From assembly GCF_023101345.1 (NCBI RefSeq), contig NZ_CP095848.1, forward strand, positions 1,301,501 through 1,365,500: a stretch of 64,000 nt of DNA. Direction: 5' to 3'. The notes beneath the pieces are model-generated. The model was not told the DNA's origin and searched no databases. It saw nothing but the letters and a program-made list of their open reading frames with translations. This document shows positions 43,812 through 51,381 of this stretch, piece after piece. The DNA comes from Hymenobacter sublimis (lineage in GTDB: Bacteria > Bacteroidota > Bacteroidia > Cytophagales > Hymenobacteraceae). The translations under genes and the position numbers were made by a program. Each line of letters opens with the position of its first letter. The first letter of the stretch is position 1.

Positions 43812-45236
43812 ATGAGCGACGCTGCCGCAGTTCCGGCCCCCGAGGCGGGCTTCGAAAACATTCCCAAGGACGACAAGCGCATTACCCGCGGCTGGACGTT
43901 CTACGACTGGGCCAATTCCGTGTACCCGCTGGTAATTACCAGCTCCATCTTCCCCATTTATTGGGGCGCCATCACCAAGCAAATCAGCCCTCAAACAGAT
44001 GTTGTTAACTTCCTTGGGTTTGAAGTGCCTGGCTCCTCTCTGCTGACCTACGCCATTTCCGCAGCCTTTCTGGTCATTGCTTTGGTTAGCCCATTTCTGA
44101 CCTCACTCGCCGACTTTTCAGGTCGCAAGAAGCTATTCATGCAGATTTTCTGCTACCTCGGGGCAGCTTCCTGCGCGGCCCTGTACTTTTTCACGCCCGA
44201 TACGCTGACTGCCAGTACCTTTATTTTTATTTCGGCCACCATCGGCTTCTCCGGCTCCATTGTTTTTTACAACTCCTACCTACCCTTGATTTCCAGTGAG
44301 GAAAAGTACGATTCCTTATCGGCTCGGGGCTTTTCTATGGGCTACATTGGCTCGGTACTGCTGCTGCTGATTTGCCTGGGCCTCATCATGGGGCACGATA
44401 CACTTGGAATGGAAGAGGGCCACGCGACTCGCCTAGCTTTTCTGCTCACGGGCATCTGGTGGGCTGGCTTCGCCCAGATTCCGTTCTTTAGTCTGCCCAC
44501 TGACCCCGGTCGCCCCGAAGACGCTACTTCTTCCGATTCCGGCTGGCTGCTCAATGGTTTTCGGGAGCTGGGCAAGGTAGTAGATCAGCTCAAGCACCTG
44601 CCCAATCTGAAACGCTTTCTGCTGGCCTATTTCACGTATAACATGGGCGTACAAACCGTGATGTATGTGGCCACTATCTTCGGCGACAAGGAGTTGCACC
44701 TGGAAAGCACGGCCTTGATTGTCACCATTTTGCTGCTGCAAATAGTTGGTATTTTGGGTGCCTACCTCTTTGCCAAGCTTTCGGAGCGTATTGGCAATAC
44801 CCGGGCCCTGAGCTGGTCGGTGTTTATCTGGATGTGCATTTGCGTGGCGGGTTACTTTGTGCAGGCTGGGTGGTCATTTTATGCGCTGGCGGCCGTAATT
44901 GGCTTGACCATGGGCGCTATCCAGAGCCTCTCGCGTAGCACCTACTCCAAAATTATCCCTGAAAACACCCCCAATACGGCGGCTTTCTTCAGCTTTTTCG
45001 ACGTCACAGAAAAGCTCAGTATCGTAATCGGCACGGCCGTCTTCGGCATCATCGCTCAGATAACCGGTTCCATGCGCAACAGCATTCTTTCCCTGATTGT
45101 GTTCTTTATCCTAGGGCTGCTGTTCCTGCTGACCTTGCGCGGCAAAAAGCTGCGCGATGCTGCCGCCCCGGAAACCGCCGCGCTAGGCCCGCCACCTGCT
45201 ACCCCCAACGTGGGCATTCCAGCTACGGCTCGCTAG
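43812..45236 (+). CDS. MFS transporter, UMF1 / Atg22-like
   Basis: 474 residues from the ATG at 43812 (MSDAAAVPAPEAGFENIP). Twelve predicted membrane helices. The start DDKRITRGWTFYDWANSVYP is the family signature of the UMF1 transporters (related to yeast Atg22), with LADFSGRKKLFMQIF as the MFS loop between helices 2 and 3, and SLSRSTYSKIIPENTPNTA after helix 10. Substrate is unknown; the yeast relative exports amino acids from vacuoles. A hairpin terminator follows at once. Confidence 0.88.
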   Translation: MSDAAAVPAPEAGFENIPKDDKRITRGWTFYDWANSVYPLVITSSIFPIYWGAITKQISPQTDVVNFLGFEVPGSSLLTYAISAAFLVIALVSPFLTSLADFSGRKKLFMQIFCYLGAASCAALYFFTPDTLTASTFIFISATIGFSGSIVFYNSYLPLISSEEKYDSLSARGFSMGYIGSVLLLLICLGLIMGHDTLGMEEGHATRLAFLLTGIWWAGFAQIPFFSLPTDPGRPEDATSSDSGWLLNGFRELGKVVDQLKHLPNLKRFLLAYFTYNMGVQTVMYVATIFGDKELHLESTALIVTILLLQIVGILGAYLFAKLSERIGNTRALSWSVFIWMCICVAGYFVQAGWSFYALAAVIGLTMGAIQSLSRSTYSKIIPENTPNTAAFFSFFDVTEKLSIVIGTAVFGIIAQITGSMRNSILSLIVFFILGLLFLLTLRGKKLRDAAAPETAALGPPPATPNVGIPATAR

Positions 45237-45258
45237 CTGCCACCGCTGGCCCCTTGCC

Positions 45259-45291
45259 AAAAGCCTCACCGAATTACTCGGTGGGGCTTTT
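45259..45291 (+). terminator. Terminator
   Basis: AAAAGCCTCACCGA (45259-45272) pairs with TCGGTGGGGCTTTT (45278-45291), with one G-T pair, and a T run follows. It ends the transporter gene before the DinB-type gene. Confidence 0.85.
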
Positions 45292-45373
45292 CTTTTGGGC
45301 GCGGGCACAACCATCCGCAGGCTTCGTAGTTACTTTGGCGCACGTTTCTCACCCACTTTTCCGTACTATTTCC

Positions 45374-45889
45374 ATGCCCAACACCCAACCCACCCTGCAA
45401 GCCGCTCTCAGCCAGGAACTACGCCACGAATTAAAGCTCACACGCCGCCTACTGGAGCGGGTACCTACCGCGCAGTTCTGCTGGCAGCCCCACCCCAAGT
45501 CCATGACAATTGGGGGCCTGGCTTCCCACATCGCCAACCTGGTTGGTTTCCTGGAACTCTCCCTAACCGGCCCCGACACCGACGTAACCACCGTAGCAAT
45601 GCCTAATTCAGCTACTACCGACGAGGTGCTGCGCCGCTTTGATGTGAACGGCGAAAACATCCACAAGGCCCTGGAGCAGGTAGATGACGCTACCTTCCAC
45701 GGCCAGTGGTCGTTGCGTCACGGAGAGCAAATATTGCTGACGCTGCCGCGCGCCGCCGTAGCCCGCACTATGGTACTCAATCACCTCATCCACCACCGCG
45801 GTCAGCTTTCCGTCTACCTACGCCTGCTCGACATTCCCGTGCCTGCTATCTACGGAGGCTCCGCCGACGAGGCCCCGCAACGAGCATAA
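45374..45889 (+). CDS. DinB family protein
   Basis: 171 residues from the ATG at 45374 (MPNTQPTLQAALSQELRHEL). Four-helix bundle with metal-binding His residues: LASHIANLVGFLE and LNHLIHHRGQLSVYLR, and the usual ending IPVPAIYGGSADE. DinB-like proteins use divalent metal and often act as thiol-dependent S-transferases (bacillithiol or mycothiol type). The actual activity here is unknown. A TACTTTG lies about 36 bases upstream. Confidence 0.85.
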   Translation: MPNTQPTLQAALSQELRHELKLTRRLLERVPTAQFCWQPHPKSMTIGGLASHIANLVGFLELSLTGPDTDVTTVAMPNSATTDEVLRRFDVNGENIHKALEQVDDATFHGQWSLRHGEQILLTLPRAAVARTMVLNHLIHHRGQLSVYLRLLDIPVPAIYGGSADEAPQRA

Positions 45890-46004
45890 CCCATATAATA
45901 TATTAATTATGTACTATCTAGATGTGAATAGAATGTTCTATATTAATAGCAATATGTGACCTTGTTCCTGAGATTCAGGTATTTTCATTCTAGCGGTTTC
46001 CCAT

Positions 46005-47450
46005 ATGTGGCGTATTCTGGTTATCACGAGCGGCGTACTAGTAGGGCTGGCTTCTTCAAGTAGAGCGCAGAGTCCTGTAGTAGACACTAGTTTTCAACCT
46101 ACGCAGGTATGGCAAGGAGCCGCCGGTACGCAACCGCGCGTGAGTGGCGTACTTACCGCTGTGGTAAGGCAACCTGATGGAAAGTTTGTAGTAGGCGGCG
46201 TGTTCACGGAAATCAACGGTGTGCCAGCTAATAATTTAGCTCGGTTACTGCCTGATGGAACTGTAGACGCCGCCTTTACTGCTGCAAGTGCTGCCAACGG
46301 TCCGGTAATGGCGCTGGCATTGCAGACTGACGGTAAAATTGTAGTAGGTGGCTCATTCTCTAGTTTATCTGGTGGTGCGCGCGTGGCAATAGGTCGCTTA
46401 CTACCAACTGGAACCCTCGATACTCCCTTTGCCCCACCCTCGGTAGCGCTGAATGGCGCAACCCCTACGGTATACAGCTTAGCGGTACAGCCAGACGGCC
46501 GCGTCCTGTTAGGCGGTTATTTCAATGTCCGAGGTACTAATACTACGCAACTACTCGACCGCCTTGATGGTGCTAGCGGGCAACCCGACGCTAACTTTCG
46601 GCCATATCAAGCCGCAAATACTGGCGTTTATTCCCTGCTGCTACTGCCCAATGGCAAAATAGTGGTAGGTGGATCAGCATTCTCCTACCAACTGGGTACG
46701 CTCCTGACGCAGCTACATCCTGACGGGTCCCCAGATAACAGTTTTACAAGCTTAACCAACTACTATACGTCGGAAATTAGAGCGCTGACGTTGGATGAAG
46801 TTGGTAATATTTACGCTGCGGGGCTATATAACAGTGCTGGTAGCGGCCATCCTTACCTGCGGCGTTTGCGGCCCAATGGCACAACCGATGCTTCTTTTGA
46901 TTACCGCGGTAATCAGTTAAACACTATAAGAGCACTGAGTATACAACCCAATGGCCGCCTTCTGACAGGTGGCCTTTTGACGGAGCGAGTAGTGACTACA
47001 GGAGCTGTGGATGGCAATTTCCTGTCCAAGGACGCCCCCCGAGCTGCTAGTAACCCCAACAACAACTGGGGTGTCAGCGCGCTATTAGTGCAGCCTGACG
47101 GTGCCATCATGGTGGCGGGCTCTCTGCAACATCCTAGTTTAGCTTACACAACAGCCTTGGTGCGCCTGCGCGAGGCTAACGTGCTACACGTGAGTTCATC
47201 CGTCGCGGACGCCCGCACCAACGCTTGGCCTGTTCCCAGCCGACAGGTGCTTCATGTAAACCTTGACGCATCCGATTCCCCCCAACGGGTGCAGCTACTT
47301 GATGCCTTGGGCCGGCCTGTCCGGACAATAATGCAGCCCAACCCTGCATTTACTTTATCACTAACAGGTCTGGTAGCTGGCATTTACCATCTACAAGTAC
47401 AGTATGCTGAAGCTAAACTGGTAACGCGACGCGTAGTCATAGTAGACTGA
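46005..47450 (+). CDS. Delta-60 repeat protein with T9SS type A sorting domain
   Basis: 481 residues with a signal peptide (WRILVITSGVLVGLASSSRA). Residues ~50-390 are a run of delta-60 repeats with units such as VVRQPDGKFVVGGVFTEING, LQTDGKIVVGGSFSSL and VQPDGRVLLGGYFNVRG, which form a beta-propeller-like solenoid. The last ~75 residues are a Por-type C-terminal sorting domain (NAWPVPSRQVLHVNLDA ... LVAGIYHLQVQY). It is secreted by type IX secretion and probably sits at the cell surface. The gene is distinctly more AT-rich than its neighbours and sits between AT-rich flanks, which may reflect transfer. Confidence 0.85.
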   Translation: MWRILVITSGVLVGLASSSRAQSPVVDTSFQPTQVWQGAAGTQPRVSGVLTAVVRQPDGKFVVGGVFTEINGVPANNLARLLPDGTVDAAFTAASAANGPVMALALQTDGKIVVGGSFSSLSGGARVAIGRLLPTGTLDTPFAPPSVALNGATPTVYSLAVQPDGRVLLGGYFNVRGTNTTQLLDRLDGASGQPDANFRPYQAANTGVYSLLLLPNGKIVVGGSAFSYQLGTLLTQLHPDGSPDNSFTSLTNYYTSEIRALTLDEVGNIYAAGLYNSAGSGHPYLRRLRPNGTTDASFDYRGNQLNTIRALSIQPNGRLLTGGLLTERVVTTGAVDGNFLSKDAPRAASNPNNNWGVSALLVQPDGAIMVAGSLQHPSLAYTTALVRLREANVLHVSSSVADARTNAWPVPSRQVLHVNLDASDSPQRVQLLDALGRPVRTIMQPNPAFTLSLTGLVAGIYHLQVQYAEAKLVTRRVVIVD

Positions 47451-47466
47451 CATGATATGCCAACGT

Positions 47467-47530
47467 ACAAGGGGTAGAATAGAGTAGAGCAATTTCTTGA
47501 AGTATTGCTCTACTCTATTCTACCCCTTGT
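47467..47530. terminator. Perfect 27-bp palindrome between convergent genes
   Basis: 27-base arms at 47467-47493 and 47504-47530 match perfectly around a 10-base loop. The right end reads TACCCCTTGT and there is no long T run. It lies eight bases before the amidohydrolase stop codon. It may act as a two-way terminator. Confidence 0.85.
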
Positions 47531-47538
47531 GCCTTAGA

Positions 47539-49197
47539 TTACTTCCCTCCGAATACTCGCTCGCCAGCAATCCAGGTTTGCTGCACTTTGGCGCCGCGGA
47601 GCTTTTCCTTGGGTGCTTGCAACAGGTCGGTGTCGAGGATGACAAAGTCGGCGGCCATGCCGGGGCGGATGCTGCCTTTTTGTTTGTCCTCGAAGGCAGC
47701 GTGGGCGGCCCAGGTGGTCATGCCGCGCAGGGCATCGGGGCGGCTTAGGGCGTTTTCCATCTGGAAGCCAGTAGCGGGGTAGTTCTTGGCGTCTTGGCGC
47801 GCTACGGCCGAGTGGAAGCCGAACAGCGGGTTAATATCTTCCACTGGAAAATCGGAGCCCAGGGCTACCTGCCCGTACTGTTTGCGCAGCTGCTCATAGG
47901 TGTAGGCCGTTTTCAGGCGCTCAGCCCCTAGTCGCTCCCCAGCCCAGTACATATCGGAGGTGGCGTGGGTGGGCTGCACCGAGGGCACAATGCCAAACTG
48001 TCCAAACTTGGGCATGTCGGCTGGGGTGATAACCTGGGCGTGCTCGATGCGCCAGCGCCGGTCTTTTTGGCCCTTAAGTGCCTCGCCGTAGATGTTCAGA
48101 ATAATGCGGTTGGCCGAGTCGCCGATGGCGTGGGTGTTCATCTGAAACTTGCTGGCCGCAATGTCCTTGGCCAGCTGCCGGTACTCCTTTTCGGTGGACA
48201 GTAGGAAGCCGGTTTCCTTGGGCTTATCGTGGTAGGCCTCTACTAGGCAGGCCCCACGGGAGCCCAGCGCGCCATCGGCGTACACCTTAAAGGAGTTTAC
48301 CGTAAGCCGGTCCTGATACACGGGGCCGTTTTTGAAGTAGAACTCTTTGTTGGCCGCCGTGGGGTTGAGCATGGTGTAGAGGCGCAGCTTGAGCTTACCC
48401 TGCTGCTGCAAAGCGGCCATTTGGTCGATGTTGGCTTTGTCGAGGCCGGCGTCGGCGAGGCTGGTCAGGCCCACGGCCACGCAGCGCTGCTGGGCTTCCA
48501 GCAGGGCGGCGTTGGCTTCGGTGGGGGTAGGCTCCGGAATTTTGGCCGTAACCAAGTCCACGGCGTTGTCTACCAGCAGGCCGGTAAGCTGCCCGGCGGC
48601 ATTCTTCGTGATGGTGCCCCCGCTGATGGGCGTGCGGGCCGTGATGCCGGCCAGCTCCAGGGCCTTCTGGTTGACGAGGGCCGCGTGCCCATCTACCCGC
48701 ACAATGAACACGGGCGTGTTCGGAAACAGCGCATCCAGAGTGTCTTTGTTCGGGAATTGCTTGCCGGGCCAGTCGTTTTGGTCCCAGCCCCGACCCGTAA
48801 GCCAGGCCGCCTGCGGGTACTGTTGGCGCTGCTGCTGGAGCTTCTGCACTACCTCCCGCCAGGAGCCAGTACCCACCAGGTCCGCGTCGCGCAGGCCCAG
48901 GGCGTAGCGGTAGAAATGGCAGTGCGCGTCGTAGAAACCAGGGTAGATAAACTGGCCGTTGGCGTCCACTTCCTGCTCGGCCTGAAACTTTCCGCGCAAC
49001 TCCTCGGCCGTACCTACGGCTACAAACTTGCCATCTTTCACGGCAAACGCTTGCGCCTTACTGAAGGCCGAATCAACGGTGTAAACGGTGGCATTGTACA
49101 CCAGCAAGTCAGCGGCCTGGCGGGAGGTAGTCTGGCAGGCGCTGAACCCTCCCAGCAGCAGAGGCAGCGCCAGTAACGGGCGGAAACGTTGGGTCAT
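47539..49197 (-). CDS. Amidohydrolase, YtcJ-like, lipoprotein
   Basis: 552 residues from the ATG at 49197 (MTQRFRPLLALPLLLGGFSAC); the Cys after GGFSA looks like a lipobox, so the enzyme is probably membrane-anchored outside the cytoplasm. Amidohydrolase_3 signature: the metal HxH in FYDAHCHFYRY (about residue 100), Lys-region FKVYADGALGSRGAC, HAIGDSANR and the terminal DFPVEDINPLFGFHSAV. The substrate is unknown for the family. It lies next to a repeat-rich intergenic region on its 5' side. Confidence 0.88.
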   Translation of the reverse strand: MTQRFRPLLALPLLLGGFSACQTTSRQAADLLVYNATVYTVDSAFSKAQAFAVKDGKFVAVGTAEELRGKFQAEQEVDANGQFIYPGFYDAHCHFYRYALGLRDADLVGTGSWREVVQKLQQQRQQYPQAAWLTGRGWDQNDWPGKQFPNKDTLDALFPNTPVFIVRVDGHAALVNQKALELAGITARTPISGGTITKNAAGQLTGLLVDNAVDLVTAKIPEPTPTEANAALLEAQQRCVAVGLTSLADAGLDKANIDQMAALQQQGKLKLRLYTMLNPTAANKEFYFKNGPVYQDRLTVNSFKVYADGALGSRGACLVEAYHDKPKETGFLLSTEKEYRQLAKDIAASKFQMNTHAIGDSANRIILNIYGEALKGQKDRRWRIEHAQVITPADMPKFGQFGIVPSVQPTHATSDMYWAGERLGAERLKTAYTYEQLRKQYGQVALGSDFPVEDINPLFGFHSAVARQDAKNYPATGFQMENALSRPDALRGMTTWAAHAAFEDKQKGSIRPGMAADFVILDTDLLQAPKEKLRGAKVQQTWIAGERVFGGK

Positions 49198-49467
49198 GAA
49201 CGGTTGAGTTGGTCGTGGGGTGAGGCAGAGTCGGCAGTTGTGTGCCGCAAGCTGCAAGTTGAGGCAGAAAATCGGATGTTGAGCGGGAGCTCAGCAGATT
49301 TACGAACTACCCCATAGAGGAAAACCAAAGCATGCGTCTTCTCGCCTACGGACCGTACTGCCGAGCCTTCGGCTGCGCCCCTGCATCACAGTCACAGTCT
49401 TTCCAATTACTGTCCACTCAGCCTTAGTTGACATTAGATTGGTGTTGATCCTTCAATAGCAAAAATA

Positions 49468-49733
49468 CGGTCATGCTGAGCGGAGTAGAAATGTCTCTAC
49501 TGCTGGCTAGGTCGCATGAACAGTTGGACTTCGAACTTATGAATTGCATCAGCTGGTCATGCAGAGCGCAGCGAAGCATCTCGCGTGCTGAGGTTGTGGT
49601 AGTAGCCCAACGATGCGAGCGAGATGCTTCGCTACGCTCTGCATGACGGCCTTTAAGACAATTGTTAATAGCTTCTAATTAACTAGAGTAGCAACGAAGT
49701 GGGAGAGATGCTTCGACAAGCTCAGCATGACCG
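49468..49733. repeat. Two nested palindromes of different sequence
   Basis: Outer arms CGGTCATGCTGAGC (49468-49481) and GCTCAGCATGACCG (49720-49733) match perfectly. Inside them lies a second palindrome with 29-base arms (49556-49584 and 49619-49647) that match at 28 positions, built on GTCATGCAGAGCG and CGCTCTGCATGAC. The two are related: both begin with GTCATGC and contain GAGATGCTTCG-type segments. This looks like one dispersed element inserted within, or grown inside, another. Confidence 0.85.
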
Positions 49734-49816
49734 CTCATTTTAACAGAGTCAGCAGGCAAGGTGCTTCGCTTGCGCTCGGCAGAACGTTCCATATAATCTA
49801 GGTGTGTCCGGAATAG

Positions 49817-49852
49817 AAAAGCCCCACTACCTGCGCAGGTAGTGGGGCTTTT
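49817..49852 (-). terminator. amn terminator
   Basis: Perfect 18+18 palindrome with no loop bases between the arms (AAAAGCCCCACTACCTGC and its complement). The A/T runs at the outside give a T run in either direction. It lies 19 bases past the amn stop codon. Confidence 0.85.
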
Positions 49853-49870
49853 GAGAGGGTAGCGAATTGC

Positions 49871-50644
49871 TTATTCGAAGCGCATGTGCTTTACTGATTC
49901 GCCGGAGTTCTTCAGCTCTAGCAGCGACTCAATACCGATTTGCAGGTGAGAGGTTACGAAATCGGCGGTTACTTTCTTGTCGCTTTCCGAAGTCTTCACG
50001 CCTTCGGGCGTCATCGGGTTGTCCGATACCAGCAGCAGGGCGCCGTGGGGAATTTCGTTTACGAAGCCCACGGTGAAAATGGTGGCCGTTTCCATATCCA
50101 CGGCCATGGCCCGGATCTGGCGCAGGTACTCTTTAAAGTTCTCGTCGTGCTCCCACACGCGGCGGTTGGTAGTGTACACGGTGCCGGTCCAATAATCCTT
50201 TTCGTGCTTCTTGATCATGGACGACACGGCGCGCTGCAGGCGGAAGGAGGGCAGGGCCGGAATTTCGGCGGGCAGGTAGTCATCGGAGGTACCCTCGCCG
50301 CGGATGGCCGCGATGGGCAAGATCAGGTCGCCGAGCTTGGTTTTGTTTTTCAGACCTCCGCATTTGCCCAGAAACAAGGCTGCTTTAGGTTTCACGGCCG
50401 AAATCAGGTCCATCACGGTGGCGGCCATGGGGGAGCCCATGCCGAAGTTGATGATGGTAATGCCGTTGGCCGTGGCCGTTTGCATGGGTTTATCCAAGCC
50501 GCGTACCTCTACCCCGAACTGCTCGGCAAACATGTGTACGTAGTTGATAAAGTTGGTCAGCAGGATGTACTGACCAAAGTCATGCAGGGGTACGCCCGTG
50601 TAGCGGGGCAGCCAGTTCTCGACGATGTCGGCTTTAGTCTTCAT
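49871..50644 (-). CDS. amn: AMP nucleosidase, short form
   Basis: 257 residues. It cleaves AMP to adenine and ribose 5-phosphate. The PNP_UDP phosphorylase fold is seen in TIINFGMGSPMAATVMDLIS (about residue 64), ALFLGKCGGLKN and MAVDMETATIFTVGF with the conserved Glu. The sequence resembles the short bacterial Amn group, which lacks the N-terminal regulatory domain of E. coli Amn (484 residues). The ATG at 50644 is the start. A minus-strand terminator-like hairpin lies about 100 bases upstream, and the promoter must be between the two. Confidence 0.92.
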   Translation of the reverse strand: MKTKADIVENWLPRYTGVPLHDFGQYILLTNFINYVHMFAEQFGVEVRGLDKPMQTATANGITIINFGMGSPMAATVMDLISAVKPKAALFLGKCGGLKNKTKLGDLILPIAAIRGEGTSDDYLPAEIPALPSFRLQRAVSSMIKKHEKDYWTGTVYTTNRRVWEHDENFKEYLRQIRAMAVDMETATIFTVGFVNEIPHGALLLVSDNPMTPEGVKTSESDKKVTADFVTSHLQIGIESLLELKNSGESVKHMRFE

Positions 50645-50743
50645 AAGGTATTGGTGGTTATGGGTTGCTTACGGAAAGGCTGCGTCGGTATCGGCCGCGG
50701 CGAAGGACCGTGACCAGCTACGCGCAGCCGGAAATAATAGGTA

Positions 50744-50784
50744 CAAAAAAAACCGTCGGAACCCAGCGGAGCGGGTGCGACGGT
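50744..50784 (-). terminator. Orphan minus-strand terminator upstream of amn
   Basis: ACCGTCG (50752-50758) pairs with CGACGGT (50778-50784), with an inner CCC/GGG extension, and eight As at 50745-50752 give a run of Ts on the minus strand. No minus-strand gene ends here. It could end an antisense transcript from the gene at 51360-53279, or act in the amn leader. Confidence 0.65.
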
Positions 50785-50820
50785 ACGGGGCGAAAAGCGG
50801 GAGTTGACTACCCAGGGCCG

Positions 50821-50828
50821 TACCTTTG
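50821..50828 (+). promoter_or_regulatory. Candidate -7 promoter element TACCTTTG
   Basis: Exact TAnnTTTG, six bases before the ATG at 50835. The GGAGGTG just before the ATG lies within one base of it and is too close to be a ribosome site. Confidence 0.55.
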
Positions 50829-50834
50829 GAGGTG

Positions 50835-51290
50835 ATGCAAGAGTTGAACCTGCCGCCTTTCGCGTACAAAGTTACACAATCCAGCGAAAATTTGCTAATC
50901 TGGGACGTTCTGCGCCGGCGCAACGTGGTGCTTACGCCCGAGGAATGGGTGCGCCAACACGTGGTTCACTACCTGATGAACCACCGCGGCTACCCCAAAG
51001 GCCTGCTGAGCCTGGAACGCGGCCACCGCTACAACCAGCGCCAGAAGCGCACCGACCTAGTGGCCCTAGATGCCACCGGCCAGCCCCTGCTGCTGGTCGA
51101 GTGCAAAGCTCCCTCGGTACCGATTACAGCCGCCGTAGCCCTGCAGGCCGCGACTTACAATCAAACAATCGGGGCCCCGCTGCTGCTACTCACCAATGGC
51201 CTCAGTCACTTCTGCTGGCGCGTGAATTTCGCCGAACGCACCAACGAGCGGCTGGCGGAAGTGCCGGCTTATGGTGAACTGGTGAGATAG
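50835..51290 (+). CDS. Orphan HsdR N-terminal-like nuclease-fold protein
   Basis: 151 residues from the ATG at 50835 (MQELNLPPFAYKVTQ). It is a stand-alone HSDR_N_2-type domain with a PD-(D/E)XK-like core: the RTDLVAL strand gives the acidic Asp and the LLVECKAPSVP strand gives Glu-x-Lys. Such lone domains are common in Bacteroidota and are not part of a type I restriction system; no hsdM or hsdS is near. Function is unknown. The last codons overlap the left arm of a long inverted repeat. Confidence 0.82.
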   Translation: MQELNLPPFAYKVTQSSENLLIWDVLRRRNVVLTPEEWVRQHVVHYLMNHRGYPKGLLSLERGHRYNQRQKRTDLVALDATGQPLLLVECKAPSVPITAAVALQAATYNQTIGAPLLLLTNGLSHFCWRVNFAERTNERLAEVPAYGELVR

Positions 51291-51381
51291 ATGAGATGGT
51301 GAGTTTGACGTTCTGGCGGCCTGAACCGCGTGATATGCGCAATCAGAACATCGAACTCACTATTTCACTATCTCACCAGTT
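51277..51381. repeat. Long inverted repeat spanning two gene ends
   Basis: Left arm AACTGGTGAGATAG (51277-51290) continuing into ATGAGATGGTGAGTT, right arm AACTCACTATTTCAC continuing into TATCTCACCAGTT (to 51381), mostly complementary over about 28 bases. Left arm covers the end of the HsdR_N-like gene and right arm the end of the LTA-synthase-like gene, so both proteins end in residues encoded by the repeat. The GGTGA/TCACC units resemble those flanking elements A and B. Confidence 0.75.

Larger units (their letters stand above)
49198..49870. other. Repeat-rich intergenic region
   Basis: 673 bases between the amidohydrolase start and the amn stop. 49198-49467 has no gene or repeat that I can see and must hold the amidohydrolase promoter. 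49468-49733 is a nested palindrome and 49817-49852 a terminator. A degenerate half-unit (GGTGCTTCGCTTGCGCTCGG) lies at about 49760. Confidence 0.5.

Noticed and set aside
50828..50834. GGAGGTG as ribosome-binding site
   Set aside because: It ends at the start codon with no spacing, and it lies right after an exact -7 promoter element, so it would be mostly at or before the transcript start.
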